NCBI GenBank assembly: GCA_928212115.1 | Contig: CAKMRJ010005745.1 | Span: 76,675,948 to 76,739,947 of the forward strand | Length of the DNA: 64,000 bases | Reading direction: 5' to 3' | Source of the DNA: Lactuca virosa | Taxonomy: Eukaryota; Streptophyta; Magnoliopsida; Asterales; Asteraceae | Shown: positions 21,775-36,116 of the stretch, one piece after another | Layout of the letters: each line of letters opens with the position of its first letter | How positions within the stretch are numbered: position 1 is the first letter of the stretch | Notes under the pieces: model-generated | Database searches by the model: none | The model's input: the letters and a program-made list of their open reading frames with translations, nothing else | What the model was told of the DNA's origin: nothing | Translations under genes and position numbers: made by a program

Positions 21775-22737
21775 TTAGCCGTACTTGAAGCAACCCGAAT
21801 TCCACGCCCTGTACGCCCCCTCGTGCATCTTGCCGCACTTGCCACACCGGCTGCGGCCCTGATGGCTCCTCGATCTGTGATATGATACCTTGGCCTTCTT
21901 GCCCGCACTACCTGTCTGAACCCCATCTGGTTTCCTCTTCCTCTCCATCTCCAAATCCAGCTCCCTCTCGTGAGCCCTAGCAATTGTATCCTCCAACGTC
22001 TTACAGCTGGATCGGCTCACAAACTGGCGGATATCACTCCACAACATCTCATGATATCGGGCCTTTTTCATCTCCTCGTCCGCCACGTACTGAGGAACGA
22101 GAAGCGCCTTCTCCTTGAACATAGCGGTGATCTCGACCACCGTCTCCGTATTCTGTTGGAGGTCCTTGAACTCCCTCGCAAGTTGTTGTACCTCAATCAC
22201 AGGTGCAAACTCGATCCTGAACCTGGCCGAAAAATCACTCCAAGTCATGGCATCAATAGCGGCATCATCTCCAATAGCTCTCCCAACCTCCTCCCACCAA
22301 TCTCGTGCCCTGTCCTTCGGGAGGCAGGAAGCAAGTCGAACCTTGTCCCCCTCAGGACATCTGCTGGTGCAAAAGGCGCTGGCGACATCTGCCAACCATC
22401 TGCCGCTAGCAATGGGGTCTCGAGCCCCATAATAGTCGGGAGCTCCACAGGCTCTAAACTACCTGAATATTAATGTGCGCGACCCTATCATGGCCACCAC
22501 CTCAGTGTGGAATGAACTCAGTTTCTCATCCAACAGCTCCAAGATACCCTCATTGGTCGTACTGAAGATCACATGAGTCTGGTCTAAAATGTTGCGTCTG
22601 ATCTCAGATGAGATGAACTCTCTCGTCTGCTCGTCTAACTGCCCGGCTCTAGAGCCCAAGCCTGATCCCTCACCAGTGCCTGAAGTGCCAACTGGTCTAG
22701 TGTGTAGCGTCACAATACTAAAAATACACCATAACAA
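21775..22737 (-). pseudogene. Gypsy-1 gag
   Basis: Two frames. 22459-22737 holds the N-terminal QLDEQTREFISSEIRRNILD region. 21775-22395 holds the retrotransposon gag core ASCLPKDRARDWWEEVGRAI and WSDFSARFRIEFAPVIEVQQ, then a basic stretch and knuckle-like cysteines (CGKCGKMHEGAYR). The second knuckle reads CFKYG, then a stop, then TGHMIRDC: a Cys is Tyr and a stop is inside the motif. A frameshift near 22400-22450 separates the two frames. Confidence 0.82.
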
Positions 22738-23625
22738 ACATCAGTATACACATCATAACTCGAGGGATCTCGCATACTACAAGTTTCCTGGGTTCGTCTC
22801 AGCCTTCCTTGATTTGAGTACGGATCATCTGCTTTTAGTAGTACGGGCCCATACTACCTTCCACATATATCTGTACTTTCCTCAAGAACTGCCTTGACTC
22901 CACCAAGTCCCTTCTACTGCTACTGCTGTTCTCACGTTAATCTCCTCCTGGGCTTGCCCTAGGTAATCACCAACCCACTCTTCGCCATCAACTGCATAAG
23001 AAGTCCCTGCTATCTCCCTTTAACTAGCTTGTGAATACCATTACATATCACTAAGACCAGATAATTCTTCGAATGAGAGGTCCTACCCTACAACGGTTAG
23101 ACTCAGACAAGAGCTGCGAAATAGAGCTAAACCTAACCTTCTGAAATTATTTAGTCCTTGCAATATGTAACTTAACATTTTCGTTTACTAGTTAGTTAGA
23201 GATAACTAGAACTCCTAAAAGCACAAAGCAAGCAACATTCGAGCATTGAGTATACATAATGAAGCATATCCTAATCAGGCCATCATATCACTGACTAATT
23301 TGTATTAGCATGCAGTTCATAAAGTTAATACACATATAACAGACACATAAGGTATCCTTCCTAGATCCTTAGCCCTAATTTAGCATGCAGTTCTCATAAG
23401 CATATCATAACATACACTTGTATGAGTAATTTTGGAGTACTTACTTGAGATCGGCTGATTGCATGCACCACACCCTTTTCTCTTTTCAAAGTTCTTTTTC
23501 TCTTTTCAAAATTCTTTTATAAAAATGATATTCTTTTGAAAATTTTCATACCAAGTCCTCAGTTTGAGTCCAAACACACCCGAGAGTGTCCCCGAATCCC
23601 TCAAACCAAGGCTCTGATACCAACT
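22738..23625 (-). other. Gypsy-1 leader and primer-binding site
   Basis: Non-coding leader; a similar stretch recurs at 37423-38251 in the truncated Gypsy-1 relative. The primer-binding site is minus-strand TGGTATCAGAGC (23611-23622), a full match to the usual initiator tRNA-Met site, three bases from the LTR. Confidence 0.8.
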
Positions 23626-25701
23626 TGAAACATCCCATAAAGACGGTCCATAAATTTCATTTTTATTTATAATAAAACCATAGTAATCCAATCATCTCAT
23701 AAAAACATAAGTGGTAATATCTCAAAACATCATGTCAAAACACTGTATCAAAATCAGATATCAAAATATCAGAGTAAATCCTCCCAGGCTAAACAATATG
23801 GTGTGTATAATGTAGTCATCCCGAGCTCTTCCCTTTGCTTCTGGAAGTACCTGAAACCAAAACTGAAAACTGTAAGCACAAAGCTTAGTGAGTCTCCCCA
23901 AACTACCACATACCATACACATAAACACATATAAAATACATTGGGCCCCTCTCCAGTACCTCGAGCACTGGCCGACATCGGCCTTGTCCGGCATCGTGCC
24001 CCGCCCAACATCAGACTGCATCCGGCATAGGGCCCCGCCCGACATTGAGGAAAGGTCGGCATACTGCATAACTACTAATACACAAAACATGAGCATAATC
24101 ACTTAATTATAGACATATGAACATTCCTCGGGCCCCGCCCGACATCGGACCGAAATCCGGAAGCATACAAACATTCCTCGAGAACCGCCCCGGCATCGGA
24201 CCGTAGTCCGGAACAAACAAATACAACACATGCAAGAATCACAAAGACATCAATCATACTAATATTCTTCGGGTACCGCCCCGACATCGGATCGAAATCC
24301 GAAAAAACTTATAAACCTACATCGGGCCCTGCCCGGCATCAGACCTTAATCTGGAACATACTAACATACATAAAAGGGCCAGCCTTGGTGCCTTCGACCC
24401 GTTCCTACTGGAGGAAAACTCACCTCAAATGTCGAGTCAAGTAGTTGAACGTCTTTGCTCCCGCAACCGGCTCTACTCACGCCCTATACAAAACAACCCC
24501 TTAGATATCATTCCTTACTTCAAGACCCCTTCACGAGTCAACCTTGGTTAAAGTCAATGTCCAAGTCTAATTCAACGTTCAGTCAAAGTCAAAGTCAACA
24601 ATCTGAGTTGAATAAACTCATTGAGTCATCCTCCTGACTCGTCAAGTTCCCTTACTACTCATAGTCGTGATAATACGAGCCAACTCGTCGAGTCCCTTCA
24701 CAAACTCGTCGAATTCTAACTTGTACAGAATCGGGACAAATCGACTCAACTCGTCGAGTCCCTTACTAGACTCATCGAGTTCCTAAGTCTGTTTGGGCCA
24801 TCTTAATGGATTAAGCCCCTACTCTTCAGATCTAAGCTTCATACCTCTCATATACCCTAAAAATGTCCTTTTAAGGGTAAAGTTTCCAACTTTACCCGTT
24901 AATACCTTTTCTTAATGGGTTTAGCTCAAACCCTAACTCGTTAGGACCTAGATCTTGGTCCACAAGCTATCCATACTCCAAACTAAAGCCTACAAACAGA
25001 GATCTAGACCCTAAACACTACATAGACACGTAAAGCTTCCACCTTTCACTCCATTCATGGCCTTTTGGAGATTAAAAGGCCAAAATGACATCCTATGGTT
25101 TGCATGGGGCTTCAATGGCCATAAAGTTTTCACTTTTATGACATGAAAGTCCTCTAAAATCCCAGATCTGAAGGTATACCCACTTGCTACGTCCATATCC
25201 CAAGGATCAAGCTTCTTGGACCAAAAACCCAATAAAGTGAAAATAAGGAGATCTAAGAAACTACTAAGCAAGTTAGAGACTTGATTACCAGAAAATGATG
25301 AGGATGAAAGGAAGTCTCTATATCTACTATCATTTCCTTGAATCCTCTAGTTTCTTCTTCTTCCACAAGCTTCAACACACACAAAGTTCACTCAAAAATG
25401 GCTCACAAGCTCACAAACACATTAGGGTTTGTGAAACTAGGGTTTGGGACTTGGAGGCTGGAAATGAGGCCAGCAAGTGGGGATTAGGATGCTTAAATAG
25501 GGGTGCAAAACCCTGAAATTTGGGTTTCATCCTGGCAGCCCTACTCGTCGAGTCGAGGCTCTCAACTCGTTGAGTAGGTGACTTAAAATCCTGCGTCAAA
25601 TCTAGTTCCTACTCGACGAGTTTGGGGCTCCAAACTCGTCGAGTTGCTCCACAAAATTGAATAAATTATTATTAAATGCGTACCGGGAACCAGATGTTAT
25701 A
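23626..25701 (-). mobile_element. Gypsy-1 5' LTR
   Basis: 2,076 bp, matching 8288-10208 with substitutions and about 150 bp of extra sequence. It contains several CATCGGACCGAAATCCGGAA-type inverted motifs (24140-24350) and ACTCG-CGAGT palindromes at 24610-24785 and 25540-25650. It ends gatgttata where the partner has gcgttaca. Confidence 0.85.
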
Positions 25702-26220
25702 TTAATTATAACATTTATCTATTTTTTACAGATTTACCAATAAACCTTGGGGAATTGTCTATGTCCCTCCTATGTGACAAAGAAAATTATACATCATGTT
25801 CCACTTCATTTTATAACGTTTTTATTTATTTAATATTTCATTAATTGTCAAAGAAATATTAAAACCTAATATATGTTTTCTTCACCTCTAAGAGCATCTT
25901 TATGGTGAACCTTACAAAGACTAATTACTTTTGTCACGTCATCGTTCAACTCACTTTGTCTAACAAAAAACTTTTTACTTAATATCATCTCAAACGGTTA
26001 ACCCTTTCAATCATTCTTTTCTGAAATTAACTAACTTATCATTCATCTATCTTAAATGTTTTATAAGGCTCTCTCATATAATTTATAGTTTTACTAACAT
26101 ATGTTATTACTTCGTCGACTACTTTTCCTAAACTATAAAAAATGATAAAAGTTCTCACATATGCGATTAAAAATAAATTACAAAAACTATAAATTATTAC
26201 ATAACCGGAACATTATATAT

Positions 26221-26224
<4 letters not shown>
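25702..26224. other. AT-rich sequence, nothing recognised
   Basis: No gene or repeat border recognised. A word agagcatcttta at 25890 resembles a MITE end and may pair with cattggagatggtct at 51686-51700, across the Gypsy-2 insertion; this is weak. Confidence 0.4.

Positions 26225-26285
<61 letters not shown>
26225..26285. repeat. (AT)n microsatellite
   Basis: About 61 bp of alternating AT directly abutting the left end of the inverted-repeat element at 26286. Confidence 0.95.
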
Positions 26286-28310
<2,025 letters not shown>

Positions 28311-28325
28311 ATGTAAGTAGAGTAG

Positions 28326-28903
28326 TGTTTTGGTAAAAAATTACACAAGTACTAATCAACAAAGTTGAATGAGAGGCTGTGATGTTTAGATTGTGTAATA
28401 GCAAGTAGTAAAAGAAAAGTGACACGATGGTTTACAAGGAAAGCCTTTGATCCTTGCTAGGATCTCCGACATAAAACCTTGGGAGGTGATAATGATCACC
28501 TGCTTTATTGATTTTATTGATATAAAGTAAAGATTACAATGAGTTCTTAGTAAGAATGAGTAGAGAATTTTGTAGAGTAAACTTAAGCTAAAGAACAATG
28601 TGTTGTGTGCAGATTACAAGTGTCAATTTATAGTGTAATCCATCCAACAAGATGTCCGATATTTTCGGGATCCTCTATGACCGGCTTCATGAGCGTTATT
28701 TGACCAAGTATTCTGAGTCTTTAGCACATTTGAGATGATTATTCGTTGAGAATTAGTCTTCCCTTGACTATTTCTGTATAGAAAAAATATGACCATTATA
28801 AATATTGATAAAAATAATAACGGTAATTAGTCGGGATCCTGATGTTGTTGAGGATCCTGGGTATTTGAGGATCCTGGATATAGTAAGGATCCTGATCCAA
28901 ACA
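28326..28903 (-). mobile_element. Gypsy-2 3' LTR
   Basis: 578 bp, matching 50835-51425. Minus-strand ends are TGTTTGGATC and ACCAAAACA. It contains repeated ggatcctg words (28850-28895). The polypurine tract lies at 28904-28917 (minus strand TTGGGGGCAA). Confidence 0.9.
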
Positions 28904-29197
28904 ATTGCCCCCAAGTTATTCCTGAAAATATATGGGTTAGTTCCGTAAATATTAAAGGAATAACTTAAAGTAAATAGATAAAAGAAGAGATGATAATTGT
29001 TTTCAATTTTAACCCGTAAGAGCAAGGCGATTTAAATTCCAACGGATAGTTTACTATCCGTTAGCATTCAAATCATATTAACTGTTTCAGTATAAATATG
29101 AAGGATCATTTTCATGTTTTGCTATCCGTTCTCCTTTGCTTTTCTTGAGCCGTCTTGCGATTTAGAAGGTAATTTTTCCTCTAGACTTTATTCCACC

Positions 29198-30810
29198 ATG
29201 GGTGGAAAAATGGTGGTGTCTCGTAAAAGCATTTTGGCCCTCCCCGAAGATGATTTCATTGATCAAGGAATCCTCTCTTATGAGGAATCTTGCTCTTTTG
29301 GTGATGACGATATTGAGTCTCTAAGACTCGCTGGAGCCTTTCCTTATGGAGTCGTTTTCAGACCTTTTGATTTCAGACCTTTTCAGTCGGACTTTGTCTC
29401 TCCCACTTGGGTGTGCTTTCCTGAGTACCCCTTCCCTTTGGGTCTAAGGTATCCTTTCATGAGAATAATCTCCAAATTCTTCAAGTTGACTGGGATTTCC
29501 TATATCAAGGTCATGCATTTTATTTAGAGGATCCTTTATTGGATCGCTCAGATAAATCAGTCGAAAGGCATGAATATAGGCCTCTATGAGCTGGCCTGTG
29601 TATACGATCTTACAACTTTCGGAAACTCTCGATTCTTCCTTAAGGTCAAAACCTACAAGTCTCCTTTAATCCTGAAAACCAAGCATAACGATGGGGCTAG
29701 GAAAGGAAGATACTTCTTCGTGAGACATGACTCCTTCTCGGCGGGGATCTCTTGCCCCTGGATTGGGTTAAGAAGGGTAGGAATTCAGTATTTTCCTTTG
29801 GGATCCTGAAATCTTATGCTTATTTTGTTTTTTTTGTTATAGGTTTCAAGTTCGAGGAACTTGTTCCCGTTGCTGGGGATTCAGAAGATAAGATTGCCAA
29901 CTTTCTCTCTCTCTCGGAGGAAGATAAATCTCTTAAACTTGACCAATCCAATCTCCAAGAAAGATCTTCCACCAAAGATTTTATGGCTACAGGTACGCAT
30001 CTTTTTACTTTCTGACCTCAAGTAGTTTCCTTAAGATCCTCGATCTTATTAGGATCCTTATTTTTTATGCATGTTCCAGGGCCGTTCGCTCAGTGATCGC
30101 TTCGCTCTAGCTAACCACGAGGATGATATGACCAGCGGCCTGGTCAGAATCAAGCAGGAAAAGTCTTCTGCTCCAGTTCCTCCAAAGAAAGCTCAGCTCG
30201 AACTGGTTGTAAGGACTCTGGGATCCCGAAAGAGAAAGTCTTCCGGGGCCACAAATTTCAGTCTAGAGGGCCGCAATCTTGAGGATGCCTTTGGAAAGTT
30301 GACCTCTTTCTCCTAGGCCGTAAGTTTCCTGCATGAATGAATTTATTTTTCATACATGTTTTCTTCCTTTGCTGATCTTTATGTTTCTTCCAGATCTCCA
30401 CTCATATTTCTCAATGCACGAACAATCTTAGGATCTGGGCTGAGAAAGTCGAGTACACTATAAAGGAGCAAGGGATAATCTGGAAGGCCACCAACGAAGA
30501 TCTTCTCCAGAGGGTAGAGCTGTTGAGCAAGCAAAAGGCCGAGAAATAGGAGGAGCACCTTGCAGACCTTGAGGAGGTGATAACGGATGCGAAGGCGAGC
30601 GCTGTTGTGGTTATCCTGGAGGCCAAGATCAAGCTAGCTGAGGATCTTGAACATTCAAGATCTTGGGACGTGACAGGATGGCGTGAGGCATTAGCCAAGC
30701 TAACTGGAAAGCCTGCCACTGTCGCTGAGGATCCTATAGTGCGGCCAAGAGGAGAAGAAGAGGAGAAGAAGAAGAAGAAGAAGGCCGATGATGACCAGGT
30801 TAAGGTCTAG
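29198..30810 (+). pseudogene. Antisense extra ORF of the Tat-lineage element, spliced and broken
   Basis: Runs opposite to gag-pol. The start is the ATG at 29198 in a strong context (ccaccATGg). Exon 1 reads ALPEDDFIDQGILSYEESCS, then FPEYPFPLGLRYPFMRIISK and ARKGRYFFVRHDSFS, resembling the plant 'putative gypsy-type transposon' domain (PF04195). A TAG (29525-29527) interrupts it and the frame shifts near 29755. Introns are suggested at 29993-30079 (GTACG...CCAG) and 30320-30393 (GTAAGT...TTCCAG). The last exon is a Glu/Lys/Ala coiled coil with an in-frame TAG at 30547 and an acidic-basic tail ending at 30810. Function in these elements is unknown. Confidence 0.7.
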
Positions 30811-32197
30811 GCCTTTTAGGTGATTAGGGCAGTATAAGCTTTTGATGTTTAATGCATGGCTTTTGTAAGGTTGTAGGCCTTTTTGTTCTTTAAATATAAT
30901 GGTTGATTTTCTTTTCACAGTTAAGACCCAAAAAATAAAACGAATTGATAATACTTAGTTAAAAAATAACAATAACTGATTCTAAAAGTTTATCTTAGAA
31001 GTTTAGTGATTAACTCGCAACTCGTAATAATTTTTTAACACGCTTTTAAGATTTTCGTGAAGATATTAGAATAGCGAATTATTCGGAATTGACGAGAGGT
31101 TATATGTCAGTGATTGGTTTAGGATCCTAGATTTTAAAACTTCAAAGTTAAGGAAATATAGAACCTGATTGTCTTATGGTTTTCCTTAAGTATTTGAGAT
31201 TTTACTGAGGGTAAATTTCAAATTAGGAGAGCACTTTGGTTCAATGTTGGGAACCAAAAAAGGTTGATGAGGATCCTTAATGGTAAGGATCCCTACCGCC
31301 AGAGATCCTAAAGATTTTGGATCTTGTAAAGGAAATTTTTTATTAGGACAACCTGTTTAGATAACAGACTTAGATAAAATAGATAACACGTCAATGTTAT
31401 ATTCTGGGGAGGATCCCTTCTTGAGATATAATCCATTGGGTAGGTAACATAAAAATGTTACAATCTAATTGGATTTTACGGGGAACATTCCCAACATGTG
31501 AAAACATGAATCTTGTATAGGTCTCGTGTAATTTCTGGGGCAAAATCCCAATCTCTGATAACATGAAAATGGTATAAGCCTCAAGTAGTTACTGGGGTAG
31601 GATCCCGATTTTTGGATAACATGAAAATGTTATAAACCATAAGGATCTCAACTTGTGTTTTAAAGATAAGAGGATTGCCAAGCCACTGAATCGTGAAATG
31701 ATCCCCTTATCTGTATCCCACAGTTAGATATCATGCGCCCAAGAGAGGTGTATAAACCTTTATTCATGTGAAAGAGGTAATTAGCTCTTTAAACCTTAGA
31801 GGGGATTAAGTACCCTTAGGCGTAGGAGAGATGATCAGTCTCTAGCTTGTGTACATAATAGTTTAGGGATTATATTGTTAAATATAATGGAGTTTACCAA
31901 GTATTGGGATCTTTATGTGTCAAGATCCTTGTGCTTCAGGTGTTCAAATTTGAGGATCCGTTCGTTTTGGGATCTCCGATTGTGAGGATCTCGATGTTTC
32001 AAGATCTTCATTCTTGAGGATCCTTAACCATATGTCGTTTTGCATAGCAAACGTTAGCTAAGGGTGGGCGTTAGTCTAGCTAGCACCCCTACGATGCTTA
32101 AGTTAGTAATGTGTTCAAGGAGAAAATCAATGATAAGAAAAGTTTTAAGGTAAAGGACATGTGTACCTTGGTTTTGTTGTGGATCATTTGATCCTAC
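30811..32197. other. Gypsy-2 spacer between extra ORF and pol
   Basis: 1.4 kb without a convincing frame. It contains many ggatcctt/aggatcc words, the same hexamer-rich style as the LTR. A roughly repeated unit containing 'gataacatgaaaatgttat' recurs at about 31445, 31555 and 31615. No gene is seen. Confidence 0.6.
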
Positions 32198-33173
32198 TTA
32201 CATGTAGTATGCTTTAAGGTGTATGGCATTACAGGATATTGGTATAACATCTCCTTCGAGTGTTGCCAACCAGTATGCTCCTTTTCCTGCTTCAACATCC
32301 ATGAGATATGGTCCTTCCCATTTGGGAGCCAATTTTCCTGCACTAGGATCCTTGGTGTTTTGGAATGTTTTCCTTAATACTAAGTCTCCTATTTGAAACC
32401 TTCTGACCCTTATATTCCTATTGTAAGACTTGGTGATTCTTTGTTGGTGAGCAGCGATGCGTATTTTGACGAGATGTCTTCTGGTCAAGATCCAATATCT
32501 TGCAACAAGTAGGTATTACTGCTTCTGTCCCAAATACCAAGGAATAGGGGGTCTGACCTGTGGCCACTTTGGAAGTGCTTCTATCTGACAATAAAACGAA
32601 AGGAAGTTCTTCTGCCCATCCTCCCTTATTTTTGTCCAACATTTTCTTCAAGTTATTAACTATGATTTTGTTGCTGGATTCCGCTTGACCATTAGGTTGG
32701 GGATGAACAGGAGTGGACATTATCATTTTGATCCCCCAGCTAGTTCAAAAGTCGCTTGTTCTTTTGCTAATAAATTGGGATCCATTGTCGCATATGATCT
32801 CAGCCGGGCTCCCGAACCTAGTCAAGATATTTCGTTTAATGAACGATACTACCTCTTTGTCTCTTACCTGGACGAAGGCTTCAACTTCGATCCATTTGGA
32901 GAAGTAATCAGTCATCACCAACATGAAGACTTTTCCTCCTGGGGCTACTGGCAATTTTCCTACAATATCCAACCCTATTTCATGAATGGCCATGGGGAGA
33001 TAATAGGATGTAGAGGTTCTTCCGGTTGGTGTAGGATGTTGTTATGTCTTTGGCAAGCATCACATTTTTGAGCATGTAGGAATGAGTCTTTCTTCATGGT
33101 TGGCTAGTAGTATCATGTTCTTAATATTTTGGAGCATAAGGATCTACCCCCGGTGTGATTGCCACAATCTCCT
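32198..33173 (-). pseudogene. Gypsy-2 integrase core and C-terminus
   Basis: Reads GLDIVGKLPVAPGGKVFMLV (first catalytic Asp), EIICDNGSQF (second Asp), then after a frameshift VHPQPNGQAESSNKIIVNNL (catalytic Glu) and ATGQTPYSLVFGTEAVIPT. A second shift near 32490 leads to LRKTFQNTKDPSAGKLAPKW and a stop at 32198. All three catalytic residues are present, but two frameshifts break the protein. The N-terminal zinc part is cut off by the solo LTR at 33174. Confidence 0.85.
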
Positions 33174-34009
33174 TGTAACATACACGTTCAGTTATCGTGT
33201 TTTGTATTTTTAAAAGTGAATAATATTATGAAATATTATATGAAATTTAAGTATTGAGTTCTAACAGACGGTTTTACTAGAAATGAAGTAAAACTATGTT
33301 TAGAATCACTCAGAAAATATTGGAAGTCTTATGAGATTCCAATCTAATGTCAAATATTGAAACTTAACGAAAATATAAAATTTGAAATAAGTAAAATTTT
33401 ATTATTGAAAGTTGTAGATAATCTCGTTAGAAACATTTAGGCGAAAACCTCATCGAAATCCGAGTTATAACAAAGAAGTTATGACCAATCGAAGATCCGC
33501 GACAAAACCGGCACAGCGCCGAATGAAGTAAAAATGAAGTAAAAAGTGAGTTTTTGATAAAACTACTTTTTAGCCTTGGTGATCTAAATGAAAGGCGTAT
33601 TATTCGTTAAACCAAGAATTTCCGTAAAAAGAACGCCAAAATCTGAATTCGTATGAGGAAGTTATGATTTTTCTAAGTTTCGGTATAGCGGTAGACAGCT
33701 AAAAACTCGAAATAAAGATCGAGCGATATTTGGCCGACACAACCTAAAAGAGAATTGAAGGTCTCGTCATTAGTAGTACAACGGTAAAAAGACAGACAAA
33801 AATGGACATCGAATGAAGATGTTATGAATTTTTAACGGTCTTATCCTGTCCCGGCCTGTTAAAAATATAATAATAAAAATAAATTCAAAAATTAGCCGAC
33901 GGAGTCTAAACGAAAGTTGTAGAGCATAATTTCACCTACGCGTGGATATAAAGAACGTTGAAAACGGAGTTCGTATGAGGAGGATATGAATTTCTGAAGT
34001 TTTTAAATA

Positions 34010-34013
<4 letters not shown>

Positions 34014-34064
<51 letters not shown>
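34014..34064. repeat. (TA)n microsatellite
   Basis: About 51 bp of alternating TA inside the solo LTR. Confidence 0.95.
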
Positions 34065-34067
<3 letters not shown>

Positions 34068-34118
34068 TTTATTTCGGATAATATCCGAGACCATGACGAG
34101 GTTGATCCAATCCGAAGG

Positions 34119-34290
34119 GTACGCCCAACGTACCTAGTTGTACGCCCCGCATACTTTGGTTTTGCACGGTCCGAAGAGAGGCCACGATCCACCACCCGAA
34201 GCTCGACACGTGGAAGGCTGATCCGAACTACGCCCCGCGTAGTGCCTTGTACGCCCAGCGTACGTGCGAGGTTCAGCCCCTATAAAAGGG
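34119..34290 (+). promoter_or_regulatory. LTR promoter: four palindromes and a TATA box
   Basis: Imperfect palindromes gtacgcccaacgtac (34119-34133), a diverged copy at 34140-34153, ctacgccccgcgtag (34228-34242) and gtacgcccagcgtac (34249-34263) end about 18 bp before tataaaaggg (34281-34290). The spacing fits a core promoter with upstream elements; activity is inferred. Confidence 0.6.
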
Positions 34291-35380
34291 CAGCGAGGCC
34301 TCTGACTTTTGTTGCTAATTTTTACACTTCGTCACCCTAAACTTCTTTCTTCTTCGCATTTTATACCCCCGAAGGCCCGATATCATTCCCAAGTCCCGAA
34401 GCAAGTCCCGAAGCCCCGAAGTTCCCGAGAAAATTATATTTTCAAGTCGAAACTCTGCCCGTGTAAGGCCGGTTTTCAACTAAATTCCCCGGTTTCGTCG
34501 CAGAAAGTCATATTTAGAGCCGAAGTGCTGCTCAAATTAAATTTCTAACCCCCGGTTATTTCAAAGTGAGTTCAATATATAGGAACAATTGTATGTTATG
34601 TGTTATATGTGCTATGTGCTTTTCAGTGTTATTATTCCGGGTTATTTTCCCGTGTTATTTTTATTTGCTATTTTTAATAGCAAAGTAATACCTTTGATCA
34701 TGTGATCAGTGAAAGGACTTAGATTCACATTGGTACTGGTATGTAGCCTCTGGCCATGTAGAACATGTCTCCGTAAGAGAATGATTTCTATTCTATGGTA
34801 TTGGCAGAAGGTTAGACATGGCTATAAGCCTGAAATCTACCAAAATGTTAATCCGAAGTTGTATGTCTTCTGTGCCATTTGGGCCAAAGCTTTATTGATG
34901 TATATCAAGTATGGAAATTGTTATGTCTCATTGATTGTATATCTTTGAATCAAATCAATGATTGATATGGAAAGTTTGTCACATGATTCACATATGCCCT
35001 TGTTGTTTCTTGTTTCTCTTTGCTTCTGCCATATTGAATTATATATATGGCAGAACGTTATATTGTATCTATTATTGAACTAACTAAGCGTCACCGCTTA
35101 CCCTCTCAATGTTTAACAATTGCAGGAGATAAGTAACCAGTATGGTTATATACTGTCGGAAGATGTAGAATAGTTTTTACTATTACTTTTGTACTTCGGT
35201 TTATGTATGTATAAAATTACAATATCCTGGGTAGTTATGTAATATACTAAAACTTAGTCGGTTTGTATCTAGTCTTTTGTAATCAAAGTATCAATGTAAA
35301 ATATTATTTTATAAATATGCATGTAGCATGTTTTGGAATAACAACTGTTTCAATTATGAAAGTTAGGGTCTTTCACTCCT

Positions 35381-35559
35381 TCATGTGTATCCTTTAAGAC
35401 TTCCGCAGCTTTAGGATCTTCCAAGCATCTTAGGTATAGACCTGCCATAGATTTTTTGTAAAGTTTACCTTGGAGTAATACGAATCTTGAGACTCTCGTC
35501 CTGAATGCTCTTTCACTTTTTTCTCCTGTCGGGATTGTTCCATTTTGGAGATATTGCAT
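35381..35559 (-). pseudogene. Gypsy-2 integrase N-terminal region
   Basis: Frame reads LLQGKLYKKSMAGLYLRCLE then EVLKDTHEGV, the segment before the integrase zinc finger. The frame is cut by the solo LTR; the rest of the integrase continues at 33173 and below. Confidence 0.75.
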
Positions 35560-36116
35560 AATGGGTTGGGTTATGATTGCAGACTTCTTTGAGGATCCTG
35601 TTCGTTGGGATCTCTTGGAGGAAGGATCCTAGGGTTAGGATCTTCAATAGCTACTATGCTTGTCAGACACTTAGGATTTTCTGAATTGTCGGATAGGGTT
35701 TCTATGGTTGGGGTAATTATGTGAGTTATAGGAACCTTCGTCTCTGGTGGGATCCTAAGGGAGGATCCTAAATTGGCTAGTGCATCTGCTTTTGTGTTTT
35801 TTTCTCTGGGAACTTGGGTTAGGCTAAAGTTTTCGAAATTAGAAGCTAATTTTTTGTGGATCTCCAGGTATAATGCTAAATTTTCACCTTTCACTACATA
35901 AGATCCATTGTAGTGACTGGTTAGTAACAAAGAATCAACAAATACCTAAAGATCCTTAATTTGAAGATCCTTATCTAATTGTAGTCCCATGATGAGTGCT
36001 TCATATTTTGCTACGTTGTTGGTAGTGTTGAATTCACAACTAACTGCCTGGGGTATGATGTCCCCATGTGGCGACTTTAGTATGTTCCCAAGGCCTGTTC
36101 CTTTTTATTAAAATCT
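35560..36116 (-). pseudogene. Gypsy-2 second (archaeal-type) RNase H
   Basis: Reads SCEFNTTNNVAKYEALIMGL (36000-36060), VFVDSLLLTSHYNGSY after a stop near 35944, and VPREKNTKADALANLGSSLR. The N-N-x-A-x-Y-E-A-L and K-A-D-A-L-A motifs are those of the archaeal-type RNase H acquired by Tat-lineage elements in addition to the original RNase H. One stop and a long linker frame follow. Confidence 0.75.

Larger units (their letters stand above)
8288..25701 (-). mobile_element. Gypsy-1: chromovirus-like Ty3/gypsy element, split by Copia-1
   Basis: Minus-strand order is 5' LTR (25701-23626), primer-binding site, gag, protease, reverse transcriptase (RT), RNase H, integrase, chromodomain-like tail, polypurine tract, 3' LTR (10208-8288). 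The domain order and W-x-W-E-P-E tail indicate a chromovirus, probably Tekay-like. Without the 7.9 kb Copia-1 insertion it would be about 9.5 kb. Frameshifts, stops and lost catalytic residues show it is dead. The flanks (caaat left, ttaat right) give no convincing TSD. Confidence 0.85.
33174..35375 (+). mobile_element. Solo LTR, 2.2 kb, TSD ctcct
   Basis: Begins TGTAACATAC and ends GGGTCTTTCA, flanked by ctcct at 33169-33173 and 35376-35380. Gypsy-2 integrase coding sequence lies on both sides. No internal gag or pol, so it is a solo LTR. Orientation is taken from the TATA box (tataaaagg, 34281) with four GTACGCCCARCGTAC-like palindromes just upstream. Confidence 0.88.

Noticed and set aside
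8288..25701. TSD for Gypsy-1
   Set aside because: Flanks caaat and ttaat match at three of five bases, no better than could happen by chance in AT-rich DNA.
29114..29200. Upstream ATG at 29114 as the start of the antisense ORF
   Set aside because: The extra 28 residues have no similarity to the domain, and the ATG at 29198 has a much better context (ccaccATGg).
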